A stretch of DNA of 64,000 bases from Bdellovibrio sp. KM01 (GCF_013752535.1 NZ_CP058348.1:248001-312000), one strand, 5' to 3'. Shown: positions 1-11,895, counted from the stretch's first letter. Notes: generated by a model not told the origin, from the sequence alone. Made by a program: numbers and translations.

Positions 1-2
1 AA

Positions 3-89
3 AACGGAGGCGATCGGGGAGGCCGAATCAACTTGAAAAGTGATTACCAGCCACGTGGAGCCCCAGATGAGAGTGCATATTGCATATAG
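3..89 (+). other. possible 3' end of a gene cut by the window edge
   Basis: One forward frame is open from the first bases to a TAG at 87-89, giving 28 codons rich in Gly, Arg and Asp. It could be the tail of a gene that starts outside the window, but a frame this short is often open by chance. Nothing else recognisable lies between here and the start codon at 219. Confidence 0.2.
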
Positions 90-218
90 AAGGAAATTCA
101 TGGAATCACAGTCGGTGAGGTCTCAGCTTAAGTCAAGAAATGGGACTTCCGGGTCCACCTTGTTGCGTATTCCTGCAACCATTAGTATTCTTCATATATT
201 GGCAAAGGACGGTTGTTA

Positions 219-662
219 GTGAAGAAGATTGTTTTTGCACTTATCACATTGATGGTAATGACGGTGTCAGCGGCACCTTTGAAAATGAAAGCGGCTCCTT
301 ATAAAAAAGGACCGGATTTTTATCGTGGTGTTGTATATTTTCATTACGATATTAAAGGCAAAAAAGAAAAAGAATCTTTGCACATTCAGCAAGACATCAT
401 TCGTGTGAATGCAGAACCGGTACAAAAAAAGAACTGGAAAAAAGGCGAGCCTGCAATGAAGGTTCTATTGAAGCTTGAGAAATCGTCGTCGGCAAAATGC
501 ACGGCCGGCAGTTACTCATTGCGGGTGGCTAAGGGCGAGCAAAAAAGCCAGGTGGAAAAAGGCTGCGTAGGTACGCCACGATTTAAACAGCTTCAGCAGG
601 CATTTGCGATTTTAAAAGACCTGGTGCCGAAGCAATACGATAAGAATCTAAATCCTCTTTAG
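219..662 (+). CDS. small secreted basic protein, function unknown
   Basis: A 147-residue protein. I chose the GTG at 219 because AAGGAC sits at a proper distance before it; a TTG two codons upstream is also possible. The N-terminus is a signal peptide with a KK pair, a hydrophobic run and a cleavage site near SAA-P. The mature part is Lys-rich with two cysteines (around residues 94 and 115), which could form a disulfide. No family is recognised. The gene ends just before a shared terminator and faces the GcvH-like gene tail to tail. Confidence 0.6.
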   Translation: MKKIVFALITLMVMTVSAAPLKMKAAPYKKGPDFYRGVVYFHYDIKGKKEKESLHIQQDIIRVNAEPVQKKNWKKGEPAMKVLLKLEKSSSAKCTAGSYSLRVAKGEQKSQVEKGCVGTPRFKQLQQAFAILKDLVPKQYDKNLNPL

Positions 663-670
663 AATGAAAA

Positions 671-703
671 AGAAAAAGCCCTGGTCTCCCAGGGCTTTTT
701 TTA
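671..703. terminator. bidirectional intrinsic terminator
   Basis: Perfect 11-bp arms at 674-684 and 689-699 with a TCTC loop, an A-tract on the left and a T-tract on the right. It can end both the secreted-protein gene and the converging GcvH-like gene. Confidence 0.85.
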
Positions 704-712
704 TGACCGGGA

Positions 713-1126
713 CTAGTCTTCGTCCTCGTCGTCATAATCCTCATCATCATCTTCGTCATCATCGTCGTCGTCTTCATCATCTTCGTCCTCATCTTCATCG
801 TCGACATCATCGCTCGATTCGATGCGAACCAACCAACCCTCTTCGTAAGGGTCTTCCATGATAAGAGACGGATCGTCGATCACCGAAGTGTTCACTTCGA
901 TAACAGTCCCATCAACCGGAGAATAAATATCCAAAGGACCGTCGCTGGTTTCGATAGATCCGATCACAGTTTCAGTATCCACTTCCTCTTGTTCAGCAGG
1001 AAGGTCCACAGTGCTGATAGATTCGAAATCCTCAAGTCCATCTTCGTTGATACCAATTGTGATCACGCCATCTTCTTGGCGGTACCACAAGTAGCCCATA
1101 TAATTTCTTACGTCATCTGATGCCAT
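713..1126 (-). CDS. GcvH-like protein without lipoyl lysine, with poly-Asp/Glu tail
   Basis: A 137-residue protein. Residues 10-103 follow glycine cleavage H protein: a GYLWYR start, an ITIGINEDGLEDF helix, VDLP, then DIYSPVDG and a PYEEGWLVRI end. In H protein a lysine just before DIY(A/S)P carries lipoate; here that place is Asp62 and the whole protein contains no lysine at all. Residues 107-137 are an almost unbroken Asp/Glu tail. It therefore cannot be lipoylated in the normal way and is unlikely to act in glycine cleavage. It lies 22 bp downstream of glnA in the same direction, so co-transcription with glnB-glnA is plausible. A structural or binding role is only a guess. Confidence 0.75.
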   Translation of the reverse strand: MASDDVRNYMGYLWYRQEDGVITIGINEDGLEDFESISTVDLPAEQEEVDTETVIGSIETSDGPLDIYSPVDGTVIEVNTSVIDDPSLIMEDPYEEGWLVRIESSDDVDDEDEDEDDEDDDDDDEDDDEDYDDEDED

Positions 1127-1148
1127 TTAATCTCCAGGAAAAAAACTA

Positions 1149-2564
1149 TTAACAATCGTAGTACAAGTGGAACTCGTAAGGAACTGGTCTTTGCTGTACT
1201 GGACGAACTTCTTTGTCGATTTTGTACTGCACCCAAGTTTCAATCAAGTCGTCACTGAAAACATCGCCTTTTTTCAAGAAGCTGCAATTTTTCATCAAAT
1301 TAGCCAGGGATTCTTCTAAAGTTCCCGGAACTGATGGGATTAAAGCGGCTTCTTGTGGTGGCAAGCCATAGATATCTTTATCTAGTGGGTCGCCTGGATT
1401 GATCTTATTAATGATACCATCCAAGCCGGCCATCAAAATAGCTGCCTCTGCCAAGTAAATGTTCGCAGTTGGATCTGGTGTACGGAATTCAATACGTTTT
1501 GCCTTAGGGTTTGGCCCAGAATTTGGAATACGCATTGCCGCCGAACGGTTTTTAAAGCTGTAAGCCAATTTCGTTGGAGCCTCAAAGCCTGGAACCAGGC
1601 GTTTGTAAGAGTTTGTCGTCGGATTGATGATGCCGCACAAAGCTGGAGCATGTTTCAATACGCCACCGATATAGTGAAGTGCCATTTCAGACAAGCCTGC
1701 GTATTTGTTGCCTGCAAAAAGATTTTTACCGTCTTTCCACAAAGACATGTGGATGTGCATTCCAGAACCGTTGTCACCGAAGATTGGTTTCGGCATGAAA
1801 GTCGCTGTTTTTCCATGGCGCATACAAACGTTCTTCACGATGTATTTGAACCACATCATTTTATCGCCCATGTTCAAGGCTGTGTCGTATTGGAAGTTGA
1901 TTTCGCATTGACCAGCAGAAGCTACTTCGTGGTGATGGCGTTCTACGCGCATGCCACAAAGTTCCATCTCTGCGCAAATTTCAGAGCGGATATCTTGCAA
2001 GGTATCTGTTGGAAGTGCTGGGAAATATCCTTCTTTAGAGCGGATTTTGTATCCAAGATTGCCGCCGCCTTCATCGCGACCTGTGTTCCATACGGCTTCA
2101 TTGCTGTCGACAGTATAGAATGCAGAGTTCGAAGTTTGTTCAAAGCGAACGTCATCAAAGATAAAGAATTCAGCTTCAGGTCCGAAGTAAGCTGTATCAG
2201 CAATGCCCGTTGACTGCATGTAGGCGATCGCTTTTTTAACGATCTGACGTGGGTCACGATCATATGGTTGAAGAGTCTCTGGCAAGCAAACATCGCAAAT
2301 CAATGACAATGTCGGCATTTCCATGAATGGATCCATCATCGCTGTTTTAGCATCAGGTCTGATAATCATGTCAGACTCTTCGATACCCTTCCAGCCACGA
2401 ATCGAGCTTCCATCAAAGCCAAATCCATTTTCAAAAGATTCTTCTTCAAGCTGGTGAAGAGGAATTGTTAAGTGTTGCCAAGTTCCGATCATGTCACAGA
2501 ACTTGAGGTCTACCATTTTCGCGCCTTTTTCGTGGGCGAATTTTAAAGCTTCCTTCGCAGTCAT
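1149..2564 (-). CDS. glnA: glutamine synthetase type I
   Basis: Makes glutamine from glutamate, ammonia and ATP in the cytoplasm as a dodecamer. I place the start at 2564 (MTAKEAL), since AAGGGAGA lies at the right distance; an in-frame TTG at 2582 would put that site inside the gene. The result is 471 residues, close to the usual 469 of the type I enzyme. Visible family blocks are the N-terminal FDGSSI, the [12 protein letters not shown] metal and substrate region, NRSAAMRIP, and [16 protein letters not shown] tyrosine in DIYGLPP, near residue 400, matches the adenylylation site of the GlnE-controlled enzymes. It follows glnB, with a hairpin between them. Confidence 0.97.
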   Translation of the reverse strand: MTAKEALKFAHEKGAKMVDLKFCDMIGTWQHLTIPLHQLEEESFENGFGFDGSSIRGWKGIEESDMIIRPDAKTAMMDPFMEMPTLSLICDVCLPETLQPYDRDPRQIVKKAIAYMQSTGIADTAYFGPEAEFFIFDDVRFEQTSNSAFYTVDSNEAVWNTGRDEGGGNLGYKIRSKEGYFPALPTDTLQDIRSEICAEMELCGMRVERHHHEVASAGQCEINFQYDTALNMGDKMMWFKYIVKNVCMRHGKTATFMPKPIFGDNGSGMHIHMSLWKDGKNLFAGNKYAGLSEMALHYIGGVLKHAPALCGIINPTTNSYKRLVPGFEAPTKLAYSFKNRSAAMRIPNSGPNPKAKRIEFRTPDPTANIYLAEAAILMAGLDGIINKINPGDPLDKDIYGLPPQEAALIPSVPGTLEESLANLMKNCSFLKKGDVFSDDLIETWVQYKIDKEVRPVQQRPVPYEFHLYYDC

Positions 2565-2612
2565 TTTGCGTCTCCCTTGCAAAAATCAAAAATCAAAAAT
2601 CTGAAATCTAAA

Positions 2613-2641
2613 CAAAAAAATAGCCGTAGTATTTGCTATGG

Positions 2642-2644
<3 letters not shown>
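2613..2644 (-). terminator. terminator-like hairpin between glnB and glnA
   Basis: Read on the minus strand, 9-nt arms at 2644-2636 and 2629-2621 (one G-T pair) close a 6-nt loop and are followed by a run of seven T. The glnB stop codon lies inside the first arm. This has the form of an intrinsic terminator and may lower, or condition, read-through into glnA. Confidence 0.6.
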
Positions 2645-2995
<351 letters not shown>

Positions 2996-3217
2996 CTAAA
3001 GATGTCTAATTTCGTTGAAACCAAGAATAACAAAGGGTTGGAAGAATGCAAAAAGGACTCAAGCAATTTTATAATTTTAATTTTCTAATAACGCGAAACG
3101 ATAAGCGTTTCTAGGTTGAGCACTCTAGTTGTTTTTGGTACACAGCCCGTCCGCGTGTAGTTTTACTAGGCGCGTTTTGGATCGGAAAATCACTATTGTT
3201 GTCAGACCGGGGGGATT

Positions 3218-3820
3218 ATGACTGCAACACGTTTTTTCGTATATGGATCATTGACCGAGGGGATGGTTCATTACTCAAAAATTCAGAACTTCGTGGAATC
3301 ATTAAGCTTTGCCAGAATTAAGGCAACAGCATATCGTTTAAAAGTTGGCTTCCCAGCGCTTGTTAAAGGCGGCTCGGACCTGGTGCCAGGGCAGTTGGTG
3401 GAGTTAAAGGCCTCTGATTTGCTGATCAATTTGTTAGACGAATTTTATGGTTTTAACAGATTGGACTCGGACAAGAGTCTTTACTCCAGAGAAGAAGTTG
3501 ATGTGTACATCGAAGGCTCTTCTGAGCCGGTGAAGGCTTGGACCTACTTCTTAAATCCACTTAAGCTTCCAGTGAATGCGTCGGTTATTACCGGTGGCGA
3601 CTGGAAAAAATCAATCGAAGATCAACCTTTGATGACATCTAAGTTGACTGAAAAACAAGCAACTTATATTCAACGCCTGGGTCGTTCTTCAGGTCGGGAG
3701 ATCGTACCTATTGATTTGACGCTTTATCGTGAACTGATGAACCTTGAGTTGATCGTCGATAAGGGTCGCAGATTGGCTCTATCTAAATTGGGCCAAGAGG
3801 TATTTAAACATCTTGGATAA
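3218..3820 (+). CDS. gamma-glutamylcyclotransferase-like protein
   Basis: A 200-residue cytoplasmic protein. Residues 5-115 fit the GGCT/AIG2 fold: the substrate loop FVYGSLTEG at 7-15, then ATAYRL, a PALV strand, GQLVEL and DEFYGF, with the acidic residue of that last block placed like the general acid of the family. Family members release 5-oxoproline from gamma-glutamyl compounds. About 80 extra residues at the C-terminus are not part of the domain and resemble a small helical module. GGGGGA precedes the ATG. The stop overlaps the start of trmL by 8 bp, so the two are probably one transcript. Confidence 0.7.
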   Translation: MTATRFFVYGSLTEGMVHYSKIQNFVESLSFARIKATAYRLKVGFPALVKGGSDLVPGQLVELKASDLLINLLDEFYGFNRLDSDKSLYSREEVDVYIEGSSEPVKAWTYFLNPLKLPVNASVITGGDWKKSIEDQPLMTSKLTEKQATYIQRLGRSSGREIVPIDLTLYRELMNLELIVDKGRRLALSKLGQEVFKHLG

Positions 3821-4289
3821 TTCGAAAAAAATCTTCCGCATCGTTTTGATTGAGCCTGAAATCCCACAAAACACAGGGAACATCGGGCGAACATGTGTAG
3901 CTACGAACTGTGAGTTACATCTGGTGGGTAAGATGGGCTTCGAAATCAATGATACAAATCTAAAACGCGCGGGGCTGGATTACTGGCCCCATCTGACTTG
4001 GCATCGTCATGCTACGTTTGAAGACTGGTGGAAGCTGGTAGAGGATCCGTCGCGCGCTTGGTTCTTTACGACAAAAACAAAACGTACATACTTTGAGCCA
4101 CAATATCAGACTGGTGATTGGTTGGTGTTCGGTAAAGAAACCAAAGGTTTGGATCCAGATCTTTTGGCGAAATTTCCGAATCAAACAGTGACGATTCCGA
4201 TGATCGGCGAGGGTGCGCGCAGTTTGAATCTTGCAACAAGCGTTGCTATCGCAGCCTATGAAGGCGTCAGACAAAGTCGTTACACCTAA
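3813..4289 (+). CDS. trmL: tRNA (cytidine(34)-2'-O)-methyltransferase
   Basis: A 158-residue SPOUT methyltransferase, which is the full length for TrmL. It methylates the wobble base of tRNA-Leu. Seen directly: the opening IVLIEPEIPQNTGNIGRTC, the RAGLDYW segment, LVFGKETKGL (the knot strand) and the terminal SLNLATSVAIAAYE, all diagnostic of the TrmL branch. The start is a TTG inside the end of the previous gene. It is followed by about 220 bp without a gene, which contains a 15-bp palindrome. Confidence 0.92.
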   Translation: MDNSKKIFRIVLIEPEIPQNTGNIGRTCVATNCELHLVGKMGFEINDTNLKRAGLDYWPHLTWHRHATFEDWWKLVEDPSRAWFFTTKTKRTYFEPQYQTGDWLVFGKETKGLDPDLLAKFPNQTVTIPMIGEGARSLNLATSVAIAAYEGVRQSRYT

Positions 4290-4434
4290 GAACTCAAAGA
4301 GTATTTTGCGCGCGCAATATGGTAATTAAAATCCATTAATGCAAGTAAGGTGATTTCATTTTTTTATTATTATTTTTCGCTCTATGCCCACTGTGTTGGT
4401 CCTTAGTCTGGGTTTACGAATTTCCGAGTGATCT

Positions 4435-4449
4435 CGCGTCAATGACGCG
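4435..4449. promoter_or_regulatory. 15-bp palindrome upstream of secA
   Basis: CGCGTCA and TGACGCG flank a single central A, giving perfect dyad symmetry 60 bp before the secA start. There is no T-tract, so it is not a terminator. It has the form of an operator for a dimeric regulator, which I cannot name. Confidence 0.35.
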
Positions 4450-4508
4450 CCGATAAAAAGCCCCCTTGCCTTGCAGGCCTCCTCGTTATTGGGCTATCCT
4501 TAGCCACT

Positions 4509-7184
<2,676 letters not shown>

Positions 7185-7961
7185 TTGATCCAATGCCCGA
7201 ACTGCCAACAGCCAGTAGAGATTCTGGATAAACACATTGGGGCGCTGTTTACGTGTCCCCATTGTGCGGCGGTTTTCTTTGTAAATTATGATGGCCAACC
7301 GGAAATGGCTTCCCACGAAGCCGAACCGGCCCAGGAACAAAACGAAAATGCTTTTGTTCCGCCGATCTCTGAAACTCATTACGGCACTCCAGCTGCTGAA
7401 GAGTTCTCTCCTGCACAAGATCAATATCTCGAACCCACTGAAGAGCCGCAGTTTCAACAGCCGGCGGATTCCTTTGGTGAGTACAGCGCTGAATCTTCAG
7501 ACGGTGGTTTTAACGAAACTCCGCTGAATGAACAGTATTCTGAAGAGCTTTCCGAAGCGGCCACAGAATCAGAGCCAGCCTACGAGATGAATACATCTGA
7601 AAATTTTGATTATTCTGAAAACCTAAATCAGCCCGCGGAACCCATTGTCGAAAATAGAACATCGGATGATGCCAACTTTGCCGACGTCATTGATTTTGCC
7701 AATGCGAATTCCACGGCCGGGAACTTTTCCTATGCGGTGATTATCGAGGGTATCGATAGCAGCCAGTTGGTTTATCAACTGAAAGAGGCGATGACGGACT
7801 CAAAGTTCGGCTGGGATGTGAGTGAACTTTTAACTCATATCGGTGGTGGGAGATTGGTAGTCAAAGGTTTAAGCCCGGCTAAAGCTTCGGTCTTTATCAA
7901 CCGAATTAAATATCTGCCGTTTAAGGTCTCCTGGAGGCAAGATGTACTCTCTGGTTCTTAG
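7185..7961 (+). CDS. zinc-ribbon protein with long acidic linker
   Basis: A 258-residue protein starting with TTG directly after the secA stop. Residues 4-24 hold two CPxC pairs (CPNC and CPHC), a small zinc ribbon of the kind often found at the start of bacterial envelope and regulatory proteins. Residues 35-170 are a low-complexity stretch rich in Glu, Pro, Gln and Ser. The last 75 residues form a compact domain (YAVIIEGI to the C-terminus) with alternating strands and helices that I do not recognise. No signal peptide or membrane segment is visible. Coupling to secA suggests, but does not show, a role linked to secretion. Confidence 0.6.
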   Translation: MIQCPNCQQPVEILDKHIGALFTCPHCAAVFFVNYDGQPEMASHEAEPAQEQNENAFVPPISETHYGTPAAEEFSPAQDQYLEPTEEPQFQQPADSFGEYSAESSDGGFNETPLNEQYSEELSEAATESEPAYEMNTSENFDYSENLNQPAEPIVENRTSDDANFADVIDFANANSTAGNFSYAVIIEGIDSSQLVYQLKEAMTDSKFGWDVSELLTHIGGGRLVVKGLSPAKASVFINRIKYLPFKVSWRQDVLSGS

Positions 7962-8571
7962 ATCCCTGCTTATTTTAGTCACTGTGATGTCTGTTGCCGT
8001 GGCGGCATTTGCCAACGAAGGCGGTGGCGGTCATGGGGGCGGAGAAGAAAAGAAAGCCGAAGGCGGCGAGGGCGCTAAGGAAGAAAAAGCCGAGCCTAAA
8101 TCCGCTGAAGAAAGCTATGACAAGGTTGCAGCGAAAGTGGCTGCCTTGGAAGCTAAAATCCATTCTGGTCAGGAAGAAATCGAAAAACTGATCGAGGAAA
8201 AAGCGCACGCTAAGGACCCTGCGCAAATAAATGAAATCGTAAAACAAATGCTGACCTTGCACAAAGAACTGCAAAAAAACGTGCAGGAATATGATCAGGT
8301 CCGTGGTTTGATGAAGTACCGTTACCCTGAAAAAGGTCTTACAACCAAGCGCGAATACGAACGTATCGAAGTCAAATCGCTAGACGATATGGAGTCCGCG
8401 ATGAGTCTTTCCTCGTCGGTAAAGCGCACAATGAAGAAGGTTCGTAAGCAATACGAGACTCCAGAGCAGGCTAAGGCCCGTGTAGAGGCGGAAGCCAAAG
8501 GACACGGTGATGATTCTAAAAAGAAAAAGAAACCACCGGAACTGACTGAGCCGGTGATTCTTAAGAAATAG
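7942..8571 (+). CDS. secreted coiled-coil protein, function unknown
   Basis: A 209-residue protein whose start lies 20 bp inside the end of the zinc-ribbon gene. The N-terminus is a signal peptide ending near AFA-N. Then come a Gly/His patch (GGGGHGGG), a Lys/Glu-rich stretch, and a long helix from about residue 55 to 120 with heptad-like spacing, probably a coiled coil. The C-terminus is basic (KKKKK near residue 195). No family is recognised. The third member of the secA run by position; the run ends with a 5-bp hairpin just after the stop. Confidence 0.6.
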   Translation: MYSLVLRSLLILVTVMSVAVAAFANEGGGGHGGGEEKKAEGGEGAKEEKAEPKSAEESYDKVAAKVAALEAKIHSGQEEIEKLIEEKAHAKDPAQINEIVKQMLTLHKELQKNVQEYDQVRGLMKYRYPEKGLTTKREYERIEVKSLDDMESAMSLSSSVKRTMKKVRKQYETPEQAKARVEAEAKGHGDDSKKKKKPPELTEPVILKK

Positions 8572-8650
8572 TGTCTCAATACGAGACGGCGGTGGCGCCA
8601 GTCTTTCGATCCCAAGCTGGAACTGATATCTTAGAGGTGTGGGGGAAATC

Positions 8651-9094
8651 ATGTTACGACTGATGTCGATTCCGATCGTCGTTATAGGGCTGTTCACATC
8701 AGCTTGTCAGACATCCATGCTTAAGCAATTCGAGTCCATTAAACCCGGCATGGAAAAAGATGACGTTTTGGATTTAATGGGAAGCCCCAACCAAACCCAA
8801 CGTGTATCCGGCAAAGATCGCTGGTACTACACATTTTATGACAAACGCATTCGCTTTCAAAAAGAAGTTCAATTTGTGGATGGTGCCGCGATCTATATCG
8901 GTGAAGTTTATCAGCCACCTGCAGAGCAGACGGCTGTCGCTATTGACACTCGCAATGAGTCTCGAAATAAACAAATTGATGAAGAGATAAAAAAAGAAGT
9001 TCAGGAAAATCGTAAGGCCTATGATGCTTACGAATCGCAAACAAAAGGGACTGATAAAGTTCGTTACGTTCCTCAGTTCGAGCCTATTCGGTAA
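8651..9094 (+). CDS. BamE/SmpA-like lipoprotein
   Basis: A 147-residue protein. The ATG at 8651 follows GGGGGAA, so I prefer it to the GTG 12 bases earlier. The signal peptide ends in the lipobox FTSAC. The first half of the mature protein fits the SmpA/OmlA/BamE domain: a conserved helix with KPGMEKDDVLDLMGSPNQ, then a YYTFYD strand and a second strand with VQFVDG. BamE helps the Bam complex assemble outer-membrane proteins. The C-terminal 50 residues are charged and unlike BamE, so this may be a relative with another partner. It overlaps the next, converging gene by 11 bp. Confidence 0.65.
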   Translation: MLRLMSIPIVVIGLFTSACQTSMLKQFESIKPGMEKDDVLDLMGSPNQTQRVSGKDRWYYTFYDKRIRFQKEVQFVDGAAIYIGEVYQPPAEQTAVAIDTRNESRNKQIDEEIKKEVQENRKAYDAYESQTKGTDKVRYVPQFEPIR

Positions 9095-9674
9095 AATTAA
9101 GCGGCGATCCTAAAACAGAAATGATTTCGTAGCCATTTACTTCCAGGAAGTCGGATTTGTCGCGGCTATAAAGCTTAATGCCTGTCCAAACCCAATTGTA
9201 ACCCGCGGGCAGTTCAACCTTCACGCCATCTAAATGTAAACCATCTGGCGCCACTGAGCAGTGACCTTGAACAACGGTGTGTGGAATGTCGCCAGATACC
9301 GCCACCCCATCGGCAGAAAAAGTTAATTCAATATAAGGATAGCGCTGACACACGGAAACTTTGGCGCCGTCCTGATCAGCCATGAAAAAGTGCCCCAGGT
9401 GCAAGCGTTTGCCATCACTGAAATCAGTGACCTTGGCATCTTTTAGTAACTGATATTTGAAAGCTTTTAGGAAAGTTGTCGGATTGGATCCAGAAAGATC
9501 TGCACTGGCCAAAGCTGTGTCCATTTGCGCTTCTTGTTCAGTCGACGCGATTTTTCGAGAGCTGGACATGCGGTTATTCAGATAGGTAATCGCAATTGGA
9601 AATGCCAACAAGATCAGGAAGGTGATCGCGCTGCGTTTTCTATTTTTTATAACAGGCTTTTGTTCTTCACTCAT
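9084..9674 (-). CDS. membrane-anchored periplasmic protein, function unknown
   Basis: A 196-residue protein with a short basic cytoplasmic start (residues 1-15), one membrane segment (about 16-33) and a periplasmic part. Two cysteines (around 106 and 139) could pair. The periplasmic part is mostly predicted strands. No family is recognised. The ATG follows directly on the stop codon of the matrixin-type protease gene, so the two should be co-translated. It may be a partner or substrate-side factor of the protease, which is inference from order alone. Confidence 0.55.
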   Translation of the reverse strand: MSEEQKPVIKNRKRSAITFLILLAFPIAITYLNNRMSSSRKIASTEQEAQMDTALASADLSGSNPTTFLKAFKYQLLKDAKVTDFSDGKRLHLGHFFMADQDGAKVSVCQRYPYIELTFSADGVAVSGDIPHTVVQGHCSVAPDGLHLDGVKVELPAGYNWVWTGIKLYSRDKSDFLEVNGYEIISVLGSPLNFTE

Positions 9675-10310
9675 TTAATACTCACATTTCAGGGCTTTGC
9701 GATCAGCCTCTGTTAATACATCACGCTTTGTTCCAGCATTCAATACCGGCCACATGACTGTTGAAAGAGTGGATCTGTGTTTCAAACCTAATACGTGTCC
9801 GAACTCATGCACAATCAAGCTGTGCAAGTGAAGATCAGAAGTAAGTTCCGGATGTTCAATGTAAAAGCGGAAGTACTTTGCATCGACGGTCATGTCGGAT
9901 TCGGTGATTTTATTTCCGGTCCAATAAAGTGACGTCATCGCCTGTAAGTTTGGAGATTTGGTCCAATTGGTATTCCAGTAAATTCCGTTACGACCGTCTT
10001 TGCTGCCGTCATAAGAAATGTCATCTTCGTTGGTGATATTAAAAAGAGACATTCCAGCAGCGTCTTCCCAAACTTTCGCAGCCGATCTCACGATAGATTC
10101 ATATTCTGAAGGAACATTTTTTGAAATAAACATGTTAATCGGCAAGGTTGTTTTCCAGGAAACTCGCTGACCATAAACGTTTTGTACAAATCCGCATTCA
10201 TCTTGAGCGGCACTCGCAAGAGTCGTTTCAGAGCCAGGTCCTAGAGTCACGCCCTGTTGGCATCCACCGACTAAAAAGCTCAACAATGTGAATACTAAAA
10301 ATTTATACAT
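9675..10310 (-). CDS. matrixin-type zinc metalloprotease lipoprotein
   Basis: A 211-residue protein. The start at 10310 (MYKFLVF) has GGAGG just before it and gives a clean lipoprotein signal ending in LVGGC. The zinc site is HEFGHVLGLKH near the C-terminus, the HExxHxxGxxH motif of metzincins, followed by a methionine (TVMWP) that can serve as the Met-turn. The upstream part (KVWEDAAGMSLFNI) fits the start of a peptidase M10A fold. Secreted proteases of this kind are common in predatory bacteria. Only the catalytic domain is present; there is no propeptide cysteine switch. Confidence 0.82.
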   Translation of the reverse strand: MYKFLVFTLLSFLVGGCQQGVTLGPGSETTLASAAQDECGFVQNVYGQRVSWKTTLPINMFISKNVPSEYESIVRSAAKVWEDAAGMSLFNITNEDDISYDGSKDGRNGIYWNTNWTKSPNLQAMTSLYWTGNKITESDMTVDAKYFRFYIEHPELTSDLHLHSLIVHEFGHVLGLKHRSTLSTVMWPVLNAGTKRDVLTEADRKALKCEY

Positions 10311-10428
10311 ATCCTCCAATTTACCATTGAAACCGTGCTTATCCGAACAGCACTTTCTTATTCCCGACCTTTGACTGGTCCTGTGTCCTTCCTTGCTTCG
10401 TGAAGTCGTGGGGCGTAGGCTTTGGGGC

Positions 10429-11172
10429 ATGATAAATTTTAAGTTCATTAATAAGAATGCTGTAGTAACAGGTGGCGCTGCTGGTATTGGTCTTGAGATC
10501 TCTCAAAGCTTTCTAGCAGCTGGTGGGAACGTTTCCGTATGGGATTACTCTGAGAAGGCCTTGGCGGCAGCTCGGGATGAACTTTCCAAGTACGGCTCTC
10601 AGGTTCAGTACGTTCAAGTCGATATTACAAATCGCGATTCGGTCGCGAAAGCCGCTGCTGGCTTGCCTTGGGCTGTGGATATCCTTGTGAATAACGCCGG
10701 AATCACGCGTGATAAGTCATTTGCGAAAATGGGCGCGGATGACTGGGATGCTGTGATTAATACAAACTTAACTGGTTTGTTTAATGTCACAAAAACATTG
10801 CTTGAAAAGTTCAATCCGAATTCCCAACACAAACGCATTATCAACATCTCTTCGGTCGTGGGTATTTACGGAAATTTTGGTCAGACAAATTATGCTGCGG
10901 CAAAATCCGGCGTGATCGGCATGACGAAAACCTGGGGTAAAGAGTTGGGTCGTAAAGGTTTTACTTCCAACGCAATTGCTCCGGGGTTCATCAATACTGC
11001 GATGACGAAAGCGATGCCGAAAGAAGCGATCGATGCTATGGCAGCTAAGGTTCCAGTGATGCGCCTTGGCGAAACTTCTGACATTGCGAATGCTGTTCTG
11101 TTTTTAGCAAGCGAACAAGCCTCTTACATCAACGCTACTGTTATAAGTGTCGATGGTGGCATCACTTTATAA
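10429..11172 (+). CDS. FabG/PhaB-like short-chain dehydrogenase
   Basis: A 248-residue NAD(P)-dependent reductase. Seen: TGGAAGIG (dinucleotide loop), NNAGIT, the Ser of INISSVVG, the YAAAK catalytic pair, the APGFINTAMT loop and the terminal SVDGGITL. The order and length match 3-oxoacyl-ACP reductase and acetoacetyl-CoA reductase. The two cannot be separated from sequence alone; the absence of other fab genes nearby argues against the main fatty-acid operon. I use the ATG at 10429, which leaves the first codons of a longer frame outside. It diverges from the protease operon. Confidence 0.85.
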   Translation: MINFKFINKNAVVTGGAAGIGLEISQSFLAAGGNVSVWDYSEKALAAARDELSKYGSQVQYVQVDITNRDSVAKAAAGLPWAVDILVNNAGITRDKSFAKMGADDWDAVINTNLTGLFNVTKTLLEKFNPNSQHKRIINISSVVGIYGNFGQTNYAAAKSGVIGMTKTWGKELGRKGFTSNAIAPGFINTAMTKAMPKEAIDAMAAKVPVMRLGETSDIANAVLFLASEQASYINATVISVDGGITL

Positions 11173-11346
11173 AAAATTGAGAGCGAGTATCAGTGCCGCG
11201 ATTTGACCTTTTGCGGCGCAACAATAGCCCCTGGACAGTGTGGTGTAATTTGTTGCGGTCCCTAGGGTTTTCGGGTACTTAACTTAGATTATATTACAAT
11301 ACTGTGACAAAACTTTTTTGCGTCCGCCCTTTGGGAGTGCCAGCCT

Positions 11347-11880
11347 ATGTCTGAGAATAAAGATCATTATAACCGCGGTGGTTTGTTTGCATTCATGTTT
11401 TCTATGGCGTTTGTATTCGCCTTTTTCTTCTACCTAGTTGTAGTCAACAAAGGTGTGGATTTGGCAGAAAACGTTATCGATCCAAATGCTCCAGCAGCAG
11501 CGACAGGTCCCGTGTTTGATATCACGACGGTGAAAGAACCATGGGTAGAAACTCCTGAAATGATCACATACGGTCAAAAATTCTTCAAAACAAACTGTGC
11601 TATGTGCCACGGTGATACTGGTCACGGTGACGGTGCTGCGGGTGCGGCATTGAATCCTAAACCACGTAACTTGGTTGAAGGTAAATGGACTCAAGGTGAA
11701 GGTATCATCAACCACTTTAAAGTGGTTACGAATGGTATCCCGAACTCTTCAATGGCAGCATTCGGTCACTTCAAAGCGGCTGATCGTTGGGCTGTTGTTC
11801 ACTTCATTAATTCTATCACTAACAATAAATCTAAAGACGATCCTGCTAAAGTTGCTGAGTTTGCAAAAACCGCAAAATAA
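11347..11880 (+). CDS. membrane-anchored c-type cytochrome
   Basis: A 177-residue protein with an N-terminal membrane anchor (about residues 12-33) and one heme c site, Cys84-AM-Cys87-His88, in CAMCHGDTGHGDG. A methionine in NSSMAAF is the likely sixth ligand. It is the first gene of the oxidase operon, so it probably brings electrons to the oxidase or is a subunit of it. The 174-bp region upstream must hold the operon promoter; no clear consensus was picked out. Confidence 0.88.
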   Translation: MSENKDHYNRGGLFAFMFSMAFVFAFFFYLVVVNKGVDLAENVIDPNAPAAATGPVFDITTVKEPWVETPEMITYGQKFFKTNCAMCHGDTGHGDGAAGAALNPKPRNLVEGKWTQGEGIINHFKVVTNGIPNSSMAAFGHFKAADRWAVVHFINSITNNKSKDDPAKVAEFAKTAK

Positions 11881-11895
11881 TTAGGAAGTTATTTA

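Noticed and set aside
1-212. Known structured RNA (6S, SRP, tmRNA or RNase P) at the left edge
   Set aside because: None of the conserved cores of these RNAs could be recognised.
664-861. Forward frame rich in Arg and His opposite the Asp/Glu tail of the GcvH-like gene
   Set aside because: It is the complement of the GAT/GAA/GAC-rich tail and has no ribosome binding site; the H-protein frame carries clear family motifs.
1650-2213. Long forward frame antisense to glnA
   Set aside because: glnA is certain on the other strand and the frame has no recognisable domain.
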